From: an uncultured Alphaproteobacteria bacterium
GTDB lineage: Bacteria > Pseudomonadota > Alphaproteobacteria > HIMB59
DNA: 45,754 nt
Direction: 5' to 3'
Assembly (NCBI GenBank): GCA_902527525.1
Contig: CABZOW010000006.1
Coordinates: 1 to 45,754 of the forward strand
Positions 33,861 to 43,070 of the stretch are shown piece after piece. The translations under genes and the position numbers were made by a program. How positions within the stretch are numbered: the first letter of the stretch is position 1; every line of letters starts with the position of its first letter. The notes below the pieces were generated by a model. That model was given only the letters and a program-made list of their open reading frames with translations, did no database searches and was not told where the DNA came from.

Positions 33861-34806
33861 AAATCTTGCTATTGAGTTGGTCAGAGTTTCTGAATTTGCA
33901 GCATTAGCTGCATCCAAACATATAGGAAGAGGAAATGAAAAAGCAGCCGATCAAGCCGCTGTTGATGCTATGCGAAAGTGCCTAAACTCTCTAACAATAT
34001 CAGGTACAGTTGTAATAGGTGAAGGTGAAAGAGATGAAGCTCCCATGCTATATATTGGTGAAAAAGTTGGTCAAGGTGGACCAAACGTTGATATTGCACT
34101 TGACCCTTTAGAGGGGACGACAATAACAGCAAAAGGTGGGGAAAATGCTATGGCAGTCATTGCGTTAGCACAAGAGGGGGGCTTTTTAAATGCTCCTGAT
34201 GTGTATATGAGAAAAATTTCAGCCAAGGTCGACAATGATAGTATTATATCTTTAAGCCAAGATCTAAAATCAAATATTAAAGAGTTAGCAAAATATAAAA
34301 ATATTAATACTGAAGATTTAGTAATATGCATTCTCGACCGTGAAAGACATCAAGAGGATATTGAAACTATTAGATCTGCAGGTGCGAGAATTAAAATAAT
34401 TGGAGATGGAGATGTTAGTGCAGTAATTTCCTCAGCTATAGATAATAGTAACATTGATATGTATTACGGTATAGGTGGTGCACCAGAGGGAGTATTAGCT
34501 GCTGCCGCTTTGCAATGTGTAGGAGGTTATTTAGAGGGCCAGCTAATATTTTATAATGACCAAGAAACAGAGAGAGCAAGAAAAACAGGTATAGAAAATT
34601 TAGATAAGATTTATAAACTGAATGATCTAGCTACTGGAGATGTAATGTTTTCAGCCACAGGCGTAACTGATGGAACTATGCTTCGAGGTATAAACATCAA
34701 TAAAAAATTTGCAGAAACACACTCTATTGTAATGCGTTCTAAAACAGGAACTATCAGACAAATAGATGGAAAACATAACTTCGATATCAAGCGACTTGAC
34801 TACTGA
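33853..34806 (+). CDS. glpX: class II fructose-1,6-bisphosphatase
   Basis: Gluconeogenic phosphatase of the GlpX type. LVRVSEFAALAASKHIGRGNE and the segment VIGEGERDEAPMLYIGE form the metal-binding region, DPLEGTTITAKG carries the active-site acids, and YGIGGAPEGVLAAAALQ the later motif. Length 317 aa is normal. TTG start overlapping hom by 8 bp. The hom-glpX-recJ order is common in alphaproteobacteria. Confidence 0.96.
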   Translation: MDRNLAIELVRVSEFAALAASKHIGRGNEKAADQAAVDAMRKCLNSLTISGTVVIGEGERDEAPMLYIGEKVGQGGPNVDIALDPLEGTTITAKGGENAMAVIALAQEGGFLNAPDVYMRKISAKVDNDSIISLSQDLKSNIKELAKYKNINTEDLVICILDRERHQEDIETIRSAGARIKIIGDGDVSAVISSAIDNSNIDMYYGIGGAPEGVLAAAALQCVGGYLEGQLIFYNDQETERARKTGIENLDKIYKLNDLATGDVMFSATGVTDGTMLRGININKKFAETHSIVMRSKTGTIRQIDGKHNFDIKRLDY

Positions 34807-36484
34807 AAAAACCTTTAACAATACGGTTTGGAGACCATCAAATTTAGATTTAAATGAAGATATAGCTTTTGAGGTTGCTCAAAAAAATAATATATCTATA
34901 AATTTATCAAAATTATTAATTAACCGTAAAATAAAAAAAATATCTCATTTTTTAAATTCTAAGTTAAAAGAGAATATTTCTATAAATGAAATTTTAAAAC
35001 TATCTAATTTAAAAAAGACAATTACGTTTTTTGAAAAAATTAATAATGATAAGAAAATTTCTATTTTTTCAGATTACGATGTAGATGGAGCTTGTGCTGC
35101 TGCTATTTTTAAAAAATATCTTTCTCAATTTGGCATTGAGGTATTTGTTTATATACCAAATAGATTGAATGAGGGATATGGATTAAGTACCCCAGCCTGC
35201 AATAAATTACTAGAATTCAGCTCTAATATTTTAGTTTTGGATTGTGGGAGTAACAATATTGATGAACAAAAATATATTCATAAACAAGGTGCTAATCTTC
35301 TCATAATAGACCATCATGAATGCGAGAGTTACTTTAATGAAACTATTGTTATAAATCCTAAAACTCCAGAAGATAAGTCTAATCTTGATGAATTATGTGC
35401 CACAGCATTATCATTCCTAGTTCTGGTTTTTCTAAATAATGAAGATATTTTTCAAAAAAAAGATATATTACAATATCTTGATCTTGTTTCACTAGCTACA
35501 ATTTGTGATTTAGTTCCTCTAAATAATATAAATCGATCATTTGTTAAGCAAGGATTGAGGATAATTAATTCAGAAAATAAAAATAAAGGTATTCAAACTC
35601 TAATAAATCTAACAAAGATAAAACAGAAAATATCTGAGTATCATCTTGGATATATTATTGGGCCTAGGATTAATGCAGGGGGAAGAATGGGGGAGTCTTT
35701 ACTGGCTTATAACCTCTTATCATCTGAAAACATACACCAAGCTATTCAAGTTGCACAAATTATTGAGTCTCATAATCAAAATAGACAAAAAATTCAAACT
35801 AAAATCGTAAAAGAGATAGATTTAGATCATAACAATAAAGTTAATATAAATTTTTTTTATGATGAAAAATGGCATATCGGTGTAGTAGGGATTATTGCCG
35901 GAAGGCTTATGCGTATAAATAACCGACCGTCATTTGTAATGACACAGTCTAAGGATTTAGTAGTTGGTTCTGGTAGATCTCATGGCGAAAAAAATATTGG
36001 ATTATTAATGATGCAAGCAACACAAAAAGGTATTCTAGTAAAAGGAGGCGGACATAACAAAGCCTGTGGTTTTACATTAAAAAAAGAAAATGTTGATACT
36101 TTTAAAAGTTTTTTAATTGATCAGACAAAGGATATAGAAATTTTAAACGAAAAGTCTTATGACTCATTAATTGATGTGAATGTTATCAATGATAACCTTT
36201 TAAAAGACCTAGAATATCTAAGCCCATTTGGTCAACAAAATGCAGAGCCAATATTTAAAATTGAAAATGCTAAAATTAATATTTTAAAAATTTTTAAAGA
36301 TAAGCATGCAAGATTAAAGGTATCTGATAACCTTGGTTTTTCATGTGAGGGAATGTTTTTTGATGTTTCATCAACGGATCTTAAAAATTATTTAGCAAAT
36401 CGATCTGAGTTTAATTGCTATTTTAAGGTTAAAAAAGATCCTTACAGTGATAAGACTATAATACACCTTGAAGATATTCATTGA
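34766..36484 (+). CDS. recJ: single-stranded-DNA-specific exonuclease RecJ
   Basis: 5'-3' exonuclease acting in recombination and mismatch repair. The DHH domain shows FSDYDVDGACAAAIF near residue 103 and LIIDHHECES near 181; the DHHA1 part has GSGRSHGEKNIG and VKGGGHNKACGFTL, with an OB-fold tail (LSPFGQQNAEPIF). At 572 aa it is near the usual length. The track ATG overlaps glpX by 41 bp; a TTG at 34796 (codon 11) would shorten the overlap to 11 bp and fits local practice. Confidence 0.94.
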   Translation: MENITSISSDLTTEKTFNNTVWRPSNLDLNEDIAFEVAQKNNISINLSKLLINRKIKKISHFLNSKLKENISINEILKLSNLKKTITFFEKINNDKKISIFSDYDVDGACAAAIFKKYLSQFGIEVFVYIPNRLNEGYGLSTPACNKLLEFSSNILVLDCGSNNIDEQKYIHKQGANLLIIDHHECESYFNETIVINPKTPEDKSNLDELCATALSFLVLVFLNNEDIFQKKDILQYLDLVSLATICDLVPLNNINRSFVKQGLRIINSENKNKGIQTLINLTKIKQKISEYHLGYIIGPRINAGGRMGESLLAYNLLSSENIHQAIQVAQIIESHNQNRQKIQTKIVKEIDLDHNNKVNINFFYDEKWHIGVVGIIAGRLMRINNRPSFVMTQSKDLVVGSGRSHGEKNIGLLMMQATQKGILVKGGGHNKACGFTLKKENVDTFKSFLIDQTKDIEILNEKSYDSLIDVNVINDNLLKDLEYLSPFGQQNAEPIFKIENAKINILKIFKDKHARLKVSDNLGFSCEGMFFDVSSTDLKNYLANRSEFNCYFKVKKDPYSDKTIIHLEDIH

Positions 36485-36531
36485 TTGATTTTTTATTAAA
36501 TCTAGCTATTTTGTTTGTTTTAAAGACCGAT

Positions 36532-36606
36532 GTCTCCTTCGTCTAGCGGTTAGGACATCACCCTTTCACGGTGAAGACACGGGTTCGATTCCCGTAGGAG
36601 ATGCCA
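36532..36606 (+). tRNA. tRNA-Glu (anticodon TTC)
   Basis: A 75-base cloverleaf: acceptor GTCTCCT with AGGAGAT (G-T at the first pair), D arm containing CTAGCGGTTAGGA, anticodon arm TCACC-CTTTCAC-GGTGA with TTC, T arm CGGG-TTCGATT-CCCG, discriminator G and an encoded CCA. The gene sits 47 bp after recJ and 100 bp before the aminotransferase gene. Confidence 0.96.
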
Positions 36607-36620
36607 AAATATTGACTTTT

Positions 36621-36637
36621 ATTTCACTTAGTGAAAT
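36621..36637. promoter_or_regulatory. perfect inverted repeat, likely operator of the aminotransferase operon
   Basis: ATTTCACT-T-AGTGAAAT has perfect 8-base arms around one base. It lies between a TTGACT (36612-36617) and a TAAAAT (36641-36646), although the distance between these two is too long for a simple promoter. A second palindrome, CTTTATAAAG, follows at 36650-36659. The layout suggests binding of a dimeric regulator; which one is unknown. Confidence 0.5.
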
Positions 36638-36705
36638 TGCTAAAATAATCTTTATAAAGCAATCCATAAAGTCATTATTTAAATAGAAAGGATATAGACT
36701 AAATT

Positions 36706-37866
36706 ATGCCAGGTAAAATTTCACTTTTCGTTCCAGGGCCTACTAATATGCCTGATAGAGTAAGACAGGCAATGGATATTTCAAATGAGGACCACCGTGC
36801 ACCAGGAATGGATAAATTTTGGCATCCACTAATAAATGATTTAAAAAAAGTTTTTGAAACAACCTCAGGTCAACCAATTATATTTCCAGGTACAGGCTCT
36901 AGTGGATGGGAAGCAGCACTCACTAATTTATTAAGTAATGGAGATAAAGTTTTATCTGGAAGATTTGGACATTTTTCTCACCTTTGGATTGAAATGTGTA
37001 AAAAACTTCATATTGATGTTGAAGAAGTAGATTGCGAATGGGGCTCAGGAACACCTCATGAAGAATTTGAAAAGATTTTATCAGCTGATAAAGAACATAA
37101 AATAAAAGCTGTGCTTGTTACACAAAACGAAACATCTACTGGAGTAACAAATGATGTTAAAGCCACAAGAGAGCTTTTAAACAATCTTAACCATCCAGCT
37201 TTATTATTTGTCGATGGGGTAAGCTCCATAGGTTCAATAAAATTTGAAATGGATGCGTGGGGCGTTGATGTTGCAGTCTCAGGATCTCAAAAAGGTTTTA
37301 TGTTACCAGCAGGTCTTGCTATTTCCTGCGTTAGTCAGAAGGCACTTGAAATCGCTAAAACTGCAAATTTACCCAGAGCCTATTACGATTATCAAGATAT
37401 GTTAAAAATTAATGAAACAGGTTACTGGCCTTATACTAACCCAATGCCATTATTAAGAGGTCTTCGAGAGGCTCTTGATATGATGATGGAAGAAGGACTT
37501 GATAACATCTATTCACGTCATAAGTTTTTAGCTGAAGCAGTTCAAAAAGCGTCAAGTGCTTGGGGACTTAAACTTTGTGCAAAAGATCCATCTTTATATT
37601 CTAATACTGTTACAGCTATCATGGTTCCAGAAGGTATTGACTCCACAGACGTTGTTAAAACAGCTTACAATAAATATAACACTTCCTTTGGCGGTGGATT
37701 GAATAAAGTTGCTGGAAAGTTATTTAGAATAGGTCACCTTGGTGATTTAAATAGCACTATGATACTTGGAGCAATTTCGACAGCCGAATTAGCAATGTAT
37801 GATGTAGGAATAAAGTTTGAACTTGGAAGTGGCGTTGCTGCAGCCATCAAACATTTAAAAGTCTAA
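36706..37866 (+). CDS. class V aminotransferase, serine/aspartate-glyoxylate aminotransferase type
   Basis: PLP enzyme of the SgaA/BhcA group that transfers an amino group to glyoxylate to make glycine. FVPGPTNMPDRVRQAMD at the start, FPGTGSSGWEAALTN, FVDGVSSIGS and the PLP lysine in SGSQKGFMLPAG near residue 194 match this group; RIGHLGDLN and GSGVAAAIKHLK are near the end. Whether serine or aspartate is the main donor cannot be decided from the sequence, so no symbol is given. Length 386 aa is normal. An AAAGGA lies upstream at a longish distance. It is followed without a gap by a reductase gene. Confidence 0.88.
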   Translation: MPGKISLFVPGPTNMPDRVRQAMDISNEDHRAPGMDKFWHPLINDLKKVFETTSGQPIIFPGTGSSGWEAALTNLLSNGDKVLSGRFGHFSHLWIEMCKKLHIDVEEVDCEWGSGTPHEEFEKILSADKEHKIKAVLVTQNETSTGVTNDVKATRELLNNLNHPALLFVDGVSSIGSIKFEMDAWGVDVAVSGSQKGFMLPAGLAISCVSQKALEIAKTANLPRAYYDYQDMLKINETGYWPYTNPMPLLRGLREALDMMMEEGLDNIYSRHKFLAEAVQKASSAWGLKLCAKDPSLYSNTVTAIMVPEGIDSTDVVKTAYNKYNTSFGGGLNKVAGKLFRIGHLGDLNSTMILGAISTAELAMYDVGIKFELGSGVAAAIKHLKV

Positions 37867-38844
37867 ATGAAAATTTGTATTTACGGTGCTGGTGCAATAG
37901 GTGGTTACCTTGGAGCAAAGTTAACTGAAATTGGCGCTGATGTCACTTTGATTGCAAGGGGCCCTCATTACGAAGCCATTAGACAAGATGGATTAAGATT
38001 AAGAAAAGATGGTAAAGAACTTGTGGTTTATCCCAAGTGTGTTGACACAGCAGAGAAAGCAGGAAAGCAAGATTATATTTTTGTGACTCTAAAAGCGCAT
38101 TCTGTGCCAGGTTGTCTTGATGCTTTTGAAGTACTTATGAAAGAAGATACGTCATTTGTCTGGGGTGTAAATGGTATTCCTTGGTGGTACTTTTATAATC
38201 ACAGTAATCCTGACTTCAAAGATAAAAAAGTTACCTCAGTTGATCCAGATGGAAGTCAATGGTCTAGAATAGGTCCTGAAAAAATTATTGGTTGTATTGT
38301 CAATCCAGCCTCAGAGGTTATCAAACCAGGTGTTATTCAACACCTAGAGGGTGACAAGTTTCAATTAGGAGAAATTAACGGCGAGGAAACAGATAGAATT
38401 AAAAATCTTTCTGAGACATTAGAAAAAGCTGGCTTTCAAGCACCAGTTAGACCAAATATTAAGGGAGATATATGGCTAAAGCTTTTTGGTAACTTGTCTC
38501 TTAACCCTATCAGTGCACTTACTACATCTACTCTTGTCAAAATATGTAGCAACCATGAAGTTAGGGATGTTGTCAAAAATATGATGAATGAAGCACATGC
38601 CATTTCTCAAATATTAGGAATTGACAAACCTTTTGATGTGGAAAGAAGAATAGATGCTGCAAAAGCAGTCGGTGAACATAAAACATCAATGCTTCAAGAT
38701 TTAGAACGTGATCGCCCAATGGAAATTGATGCTTTAATTTCTTCAGTTCAAGAACTTGGAAGAATTACAAATATTCCAACACCAACAATAGATACAGTGC
38801 TCGCTTTAACAAAACTTAGAGCAAAAGAATCTAAATTATATTAA
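37867..38844 (+). CDS. ketopantoate reductase (PanE/ApbA) family oxidoreductase
   Basis: An NAD(P)-dependent 2-oxoacid reductase family member. The Rossmann motif [14 protein letters not shown] opens the protein, and the C-terminal domain has [17 protein letters not shown] with the catalytic Lys near residue 203. [10 protein letters not shown] is typical of a PanE subgroup often linked to catabolic genes. The ATG follows the aminotransferase stop directly, so it may reduce a keto acid formed by that enzyme, such as hydroxypyruvate, instead of or in addition to ketopantoate; that is inferred from position. The 325-aa length is a little above PanE. The 3' end overlaps sucD by 4 bp. Confidence 0.85.
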   Translation: MKICIYGAGAIGGYLGAKLTEIGADVTLIARGPHYEAIRQDGLRLRKDGKELVVYPKCVDTAEKAGKQDYIFVTLKAHSVPGCLDAFEVLMKEDTSFVWGVNGIPWWYFYNHSNPDFKDKKVTSVDPDGSQWSRIGPEKIIGCIVNPASEVIKPGVIQHLEGDKFQLGEINGEETDRIKNLSETLEKAGFQAPVRPNIKGDIWLKLFGNLSLNPISALTTSTLVKICSNHEVRDVVKNMMNEAHAISQILGIDKPFDVERRIDAAKAVGEHKTSMLQDLERDRPMEIDALISSVQELGRITNIPTPTIDTVLALTKLRAKESKLY

Positions 38845-39713
38845 TTTAGTGCTTCTTTAATTGTTTCACCTAATTTTGCTGGTGACTTTGAGATATGAAC
38901 TCCAGCTTCCTCTAAAGCACTAAACTTTGACTCAGCAGTGCCTTTTCCTCCGGATATAATGGCGCCGGCATGACCCATTCTTTTTCCAGCAGGAGCGCTT
39001 GCACCAGCTATAAAAGATGCAACTGGTTTCTTAATTTCAGATTTTTTTATAAACTCTGCAGCCTCTTCTTCAGCAGTGCCACCAATTTCTCCTATCATAA
39101 TAATACCCTCAGTTTCAGGGTCTTTTAAAAACAGATCAAGACAGTCTATAAAGTTAGTACCGTTAATTGGATCTCCACCAATACCAATACAAGTTGATTG
39201 TCCTAGACCTACTGCAGATGTTTGAGCGACTGCTTCATAAGTAAGAGTCCCAGATCTACTAACAATCCCTATTTTGCCTTTTTGATGAATATGGCCAGGC
39301 ATGATACCTATTTTACATTCATCTGGTGTAATTATTCCTGGACAGTTTGGACCAATTAAACGTGATTTCGAATTTTCTAATTTTCTTTTTACCTGCATCA
39401 TATCGAGTACTGGGACACCCTCAGTTATACAAACGATTAACTCTATATCAGCATCGATAGCTTCAATAATTGCCCCTGCAGCAAAGGGAGGTGGAACATA
39501 TATTGCAGTTGCATTTGCTTCAGTACTGTCTTTGGCTTCCTTGACACTGTTAAATACTGGAAGACCCAAGTGTTCTTGACCACCTTTCTTTGGGGTCACG
39601 CCACCGACCATAAGCGTTCCGTATTTAATTGCTTGTTCTGAATGGAAAGATCCTTGCGAGCCTGTAAATCCTTGGCAAATTACTTTGGTATTTTTATCTA
39701 TTAATACTGACAT
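38841..39713 (-). CDS. sucD: succinyl-CoA synthetase alpha subunit
   Basis: TCA-cycle enzyme forming succinate and ATP/GTP from succinyl-CoA, in complex with SucC. I use the ATG at 39713 ([16 protein letters not shown]), preceded by GGAGAG; the track start 48 bp earlier adds 16 non-homologous residues and overlaps sucC. CoA-binding [26 protein letters not shown] and the phosphorylated His in [12 protein letters not shown] near residue 247 are present. Length 290 aa is normal. It is convergent with the reductase gene (4-bp overlap). Confidence 0.95.
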   Translation of the reverse strand: MSVLIDKNTKVICQGFTGSQGSFHSEQAIKYGTLMVGGVTPKKGGQEHLGLPVFNSVKEAKDSTEANATAIYVPPPFAAGAIIEAIDADIELIVCITEGVPVLDMMQVKRKLENSKSRLIGPNCPGIITPDECKIGIMPGHIHQKGKIGIVSRSGTLTYEAVAQTSAVGLGQSTCIGIGGDPINGTNFIDCLDLFLKDPETEGIIMIGEIGGTAEEEAAEFIKKSEIKKPVASFIAGASAPAGKRMGHAGAIISGGKGTAESKFSALEEAGVHISKSPAKLGETIKEALN

Positions 39714-39723
39714 GATCTCTCCT

Positions 39724-40911
39724 TTAATTTGAAGCCCTAACTGCTTTTTGAGCTGCATCATCTAAATTATCAGCAGATATGATTGAGAGCCCAGATTTAT
39801 TTAAAATTTCTTTTCCTAGGTCAACATTGGTTCCTTCCAATCTTACTACCAATGGCACCTCTATAGACAGCTCTTTAGCTGCAGCTACAACACCCTCAGC
39901 AATGATGTCACATTTCATGATACCACCAAAAATATTTACCAAAATTGCTTTCACATTAGGATCCTGCAAAATAATAGAGAATGCTTTTGCTACTCTTTCT
40001 TTTGTAGCTCCACCTCCAACATCTAAAAAATTTGCAGGACTGCCACCATGTAATTTAATAATGTCCATTGTACCCATTGCTAATCCTGCTCCATTAACCA
40101 TGCAACCAATTTGACCATCTAACTTTACATAGTTAAGTTCGTGTTTTGATGCTTCGATTTCAGCTGGATCTTCTTCAGTTTCATCTCTCATAGACGCAAC
40201 ATCTTTATGTTTATAAAGTGCATTATCGTCTATGGATACTTTTGCATCTAAAGCTAAAAAATTACCTTCGCCAGTTAAAACAAAGGGATTAATCTCAACT
40301 AGAGAAGCATCTGTTGATAAGAAGCTACTATATATTTTTTGAATTTGATCATAGAAGTCTGTTGATAGATTTTGATCTATTTTTAAGCCTTTAATCAATT
40401 TATATAAACTATTTTGATCAATCACACTATCCCCGGGTATATTAACTTTAATGATTTTTTCAGGTTCTCTCTCAGCTACTTCTTCAATTTCCATGCCACC
40501 TTCGGTAGAAGCTATTATTGAAATTGAAGAAGTAGCTCGATCTACCAGCATACTTAAGTAATACTCTTTTTTAATATCACAACCCTCCTCAATATAAAGG
40601 CGATTTACTTGCTTTCCGCTAGGACCGGTTTGTTTTGTTACCAGAGTTTTACCAAACATTTTTTTAGCATTATCTTTTGCCTCATCCTTGGAAAAACAAA
40701 CTCTAACTCCACCTTTTTCATCATTGCTATCTTTAAACTTACCCGCACCTCGTCCTCCGGCATGAATTTGAGATTTCACCACTATTACCGGTGTTTGGAT
40801 AGAGTCTACAGCAGTATCTATATCACTATCATCCAAAACTGGATATCCATTTAAAACCCTTACATTATTATTTTTTAATAAAATTTTCGCTTGGTACTCG
40901 TGCAGATTCAT
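39724..40911 (-). CDS. sucC: succinyl-CoA synthetase beta subunit
   Basis: ATP-grasp subunit of the same enzyme. [14 protein letters not shown] starts the N-terminal domain, and [15 protein letters not shown] contains the nucleotide-binding lysine. [15 protein letters not shown] and [13 protein letters not shown] are the core, and [14 protein letters not shown] favours succinyl-CoA synthetase over malate thiokinase, which has a different sequence there. Start ATG with AAGGAG upstream; it overlaps the qor stop by 4 bp (ATGA). Length 395 aa is normal. The sucAB genes often near it are not in this window. Confidence 0.96.
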   Translation of the reverse strand: MNLHEYQAKILLKNNNVRVLNGYPVLDDSDIDTAVDSIQTPVIVVKSQIHAGGRGAGKFKDSNDEKGGVRVCFSKDEAKDNAKKMFGKTLVTKQTGPSGKQVNRLYIEEGCDIKKEYYLSMLVDRATSSISIIASTEGGMEIEEVAEREPEKIIKVNIPGDSVIDQNSLYKLIKGLKIDQNLSTDFYDQIQKIYSSFLSTDASLVEINPFVLTGEGNFLALDAKVSIDDNALYKHKDVASMRDETEEDPAEIEASKHELNYVKLDGQIGCMVNGAGLAMGTMDIIKLHGGSPANFLDVGGGATKERVAKAFSIILQDPNVKAILVNIFGGIMKCDIIAEGVVAAAKELSIEVPLVVRLEGTNVDLGKEILNKSGLSIISADNLDDAAQKAVRASN

Positions 40912-41900
40912 GCCTGTTCTCCTTTTATATCTAATACTATTTTTCCGATGTGATCGGACTTTTCCATAACTTCGTGTGCTTTATTTACTTCATGCATTTT
41001 AAATGTTTCATAAATTGTAGGTTTATATTTACCATCCTCTATCAAAGGCCATATTTCTTTTTGCACTTGATCGACAATACTTCCTTTTTCTAATGGAGTT
41101 CTAGACCTCAATGTTGAACCAGAAATATTTAGTTGTTTGTTCATAATATGCAGGAGATTAGCTTCACCTTTAATCCCACCTAAGGCAGCTATATATGTGA
41201 GTCTTCCTTTAAAATTTAAAATTTTTAAATTTTTCTTTAGATATTCTCCTCCAACCATGTCTAATATAACATCAACTTTTATTTTTTTCTCATTAAAAAA
41301 TTCCTCAAAATCTAAATCTTTATAATTAATAGCTTCTGTGGCTCCTAATTCTATACAGCTCTCACACTTTTGATTTGTCCCCGCAGTAACATAAAGATTT
41401 TTTGTATAGTTTTTAAGAATAGAAATAGCTGTAGTGCCAATACCACTGCTTCCCCCATGTATCAGGATAGTTTCATCTTTTTTGAAGTTTGATACATTAA
41501 AAATATTTTCATAAACAGTGAGTGTAGTTTCAGGCAAACCTCCCGCCTCAAGGGAATTTAAATTGCTTGGTAAGGGCATAACTTGTTTTTCATCAACATT
41601 TACAAATTCTGCATAACCACCACCTGCAAGAATTGCACAAACTTTATCTCCCAAGCTAAATTTTTTTACTAACTTACCTAATTTTGAAACTTTGCCAGAG
41701 CACTCGAGACCGATTATTTCACTTTCACCTTTTGGTGGAGGGTAGTGACCTTTCCTTTGAAGAATATCGGCTCTGTTGACACCAGCGTAATCTATTTCAA
41801 TCTGTATTTGGCTTTCAAGAGGATCATTCAATACTTTTTCATCTACAAAGAGATCACCCTCATTATTATTGATAAATTTCAAAATTATTTCCTCTGGCAT
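40908..41900 (-). CDS. NAD(P)H:quinone oxidoreductase, zinc-independent MDR family (PIG3-like)
   Basis: Medium-chain reductase that likely reduces quinones with [20 protein letters not shown] is typical of the PIG3-like group, and [18 protein letters not shown] is the nucleotide-binding motif near residue 140. No structural zinc cysteine cluster is seen. I choose the ATG at 41900 (MPEEIILKF), giving 330 aa; the track start is a TTG six codons earlier, inside an inverted repeat. The gene is first of a qor-sucC-sucD run. TATAAT is visible nine bases before the ATG, giving almost no leader. Confidence 0.88.
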   Translation of the reverse strand: MPEEIILKFINNNEGDLFVDEKVLNDPLESQIQIEIDYAGVNRADILQRKGHYPPPKGESEIIGLECSGKVSKLGKLVKKFSLGDKVCAILAGGGYAEFVNVDEKQVMPLPSNLNSLEAGGLPETTLTVYENIFNVSNFKKDETILIHGGSSGIGTTAISILKNYTKNLYVTAGTNQKCESCIELGATEAINYKDLDFEEFFNEKKIKVDVILDMVGGEYLKKNLKILNFKGRLTYIAALGGIKGEANLLHIMNKQLNISGSTLRSRTPLEKGSIVDQVQKEIWPLIEDGKYKPTIYETFKMHEVNKAHEVMEKSDHIGKIVLDIKGEQA

Positions 41901-41901
41901 T

Positions 41902-41918
41902 TTGTATACATTATACAA
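41902..41918. promoter_or_regulatory. inverted repeat over the qor -10 region, GntR-like GTATAC site
   Basis: TTGTATA-CAT-TATACAA has perfect 7-base arms and contains the 8-base palindrome TGTATACA. On the minus strand it includes TATAAT (41915-41910) just upstream of the qor ATG, so a bound regulator would block transcription. GTATA-centred sites are known for FadR-subfamily GntR proteins such as UxuR/ExuR. Confidence 0.5.
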
Positions 41919-41960
41919 TTCTTAAAAACAATCTCTGTTATAAGGCTAATTAAAACTTTA

Positions 41961-41970
41961 TGTATACCAA
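41961..41970. promoter_or_regulatory. second GTATAC-type site between qor and tctC
   Basis: TGTATACCAA repeats the TGTATAC core of the site 58 bp away. Its right half TATACCAA equals half of the UxuR/ExuR operator. A role is inferred only. Confidence 0.3.
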
Positions 41971-42017
41971 CAAAATTCAGTTAAAATTTCAAATTATGGA
42001 ACACTAAAAATTATTAT

Positions 42018-42066
42018 TTTTCAATCTACTATAAATAGTCTATTCTACGTCCTAACCTATAGGAGG
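42018..42066 (+). promoter_or_regulatory. tctC promoter and Shine-Dalgarno site
   Basis: TTTTCA (42018-42023) and TATTCT (42041-42046) are 17 bases apart, with the short palindrome ACTATAAATAGT (42028-42039) in the spacer. AGGAGG at 42061-42066 lies seven bases from the ATG, the strongest ribosome binding site in the window. Confidence 0.45.
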
Positions 42067-42073
42067 AAACAAT

Positions 42074-43051
42074 ATGTCAATAATTAAGAAATTAGCATTA
42101 GTAGTTGTTTCACTTTCACTTGTTGCTGTTAGCTCAGTGTCTTCTGCGAAGCCTTTTAGTCCTAAGAAGCCTGTTGAGCTTATTATACCAGCTGGTCAAG
42201 GTGGTGGAGCTGACGAAATCGCTAGATTAGTTCAAGGTGTTATCGAAAAGAACGATTACGCATCTAAGCCTGTGATTCCGATTAACAAATCTGGTGGATC
42301 AGGTGGTGAAGCTATGACTTATGTTAAGAAAAAAGCTGGTGATGAGCACACACTTATCATTACTCTTAACAACGTTCTTACTACACCCGTAAACCAGCCA
42401 GAATTAGGCATTGACTTCTTTAATGACTTTACACCTTTAGCAAGACTTATCACTGATACTTTCCTAGTATGGATTGCAACAGAAGGTAAGAACACTGCTG
42501 GTGTAGAAACATTTGATGATTTCATTGACCTAGCAAGAGGTAACGGTCTTGTAATGGGTGGTACAGGAAGTATGTCTGAGGACGAATTACTTCTTGGTAT
42601 GATGAGAGGTCAATTTGGATTTGACGCTAAGTATGTTCCATACAGCGGCGGTGGTGCTGTTGCTAAGGGACTAGTTGGTGGTGAGTCTGATTTCACATTA
42701 AACAACCCTTCAGAGCAAATGGGTTTCTATCAGTCAGGTGATTCAAAAGCATTAGTCATGATGACTCCTGAGAGAAATCCTGCATTCCCTGAAGTACCAT
42801 CTTCATATGAATTAGGTTATCCTGATCTTGAATACTACATGATGAGAGCATTTATGGCTCCAGCTGGTATTGATGCAGAAGTAGAGAAGTACTACACAGG
42901 TCTTCTTCACACTGTTTATCATGATGACGAGTTCCAAACTTTCAACATTGACGACGGAAAGTTAATGAGTTGGTTAGAAGGTTTTGGTCTTAAAGACTTC
43001 TTAGCAATTGAGTACGCTAAGCACGGTGAGATCATTAAAAACTTTAACTAA
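42074..43051 (+). CDS. tctC: tripartite tricarboxylate transporter substrate-binding protein (TctC/Bug family)
   Basis: Periplasmic receptor of a TTT-type secondary transporter. Residues 1-25 are a signal peptide (KKLALVVVSLSLVAVSS ... SSA), then KKPVELIIPAGQGGGADEIARLV is the family N-terminal block. The mature protein is 300 residues, normal for Bug proteins. The ligand may be a carboxylate but cannot be read from the sequence. Codons are visibly less A/T-biased than in neighbours (GGT, GCT and CTT preferred, many C-ending codons), which with the strong Shine-Dalgarno site suggests high expression. First gene of tctC-tctB-tctA-gntR. Confidence 0.92.
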   Translation: MSIIKKLALVVVSLSLVAVSSVSSAKPFSPKKPVELIIPAGQGGGADEIARLVQGVIEKNDYASKPVIPINKSGGSGGEAMTYVKKKAGDEHTLIITLNNVLTTPVNQPELGIDFFNDFTPLARLITDTFLVWIATEGKNTAGVETFDDFIDLARGNGLVMGGTGSMSEDELLLGMMRGQFGFDAKYVPYSGGGAVAKGLVGGESDFTLNNPSEQMGFYQSGDSKALVMMTPERNPAFPEVPSSYELGYPDLEYYMMRAFMAPAGIDAEVEKYYTGLLHTVYHDDEFQTFNIDDGKLMSWLEGFGLKDFLAIEYAKHGEIIKNFN

Positions 43052-43070
43052 TATTTAAGTTACGAGCGAT

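Noticed and set aside
39714-39761. Longer SucD from 39761
   Set aside because: The additional residues translate the sucC end and the GGAGAG ribosome binding site; the ATG at 39713 matches the family.
40609-40854. 81-aa plus-strand frame opposite sucC
   Set aside because: Antisense to conserved SucC sequence and without start signals.
38841-40911. sucCD as malate-CoA ligase (mtkAB) of the serine cycle, given the nearby glyoxylate aminotransferase
   Set aside because: The beta subunit reads [11 protein letters not shown] and [14 protein letters not shown], the succinyl-CoA synthetase form; MtkA differs at these places. No mtdA, mcl or ppc is nearby.
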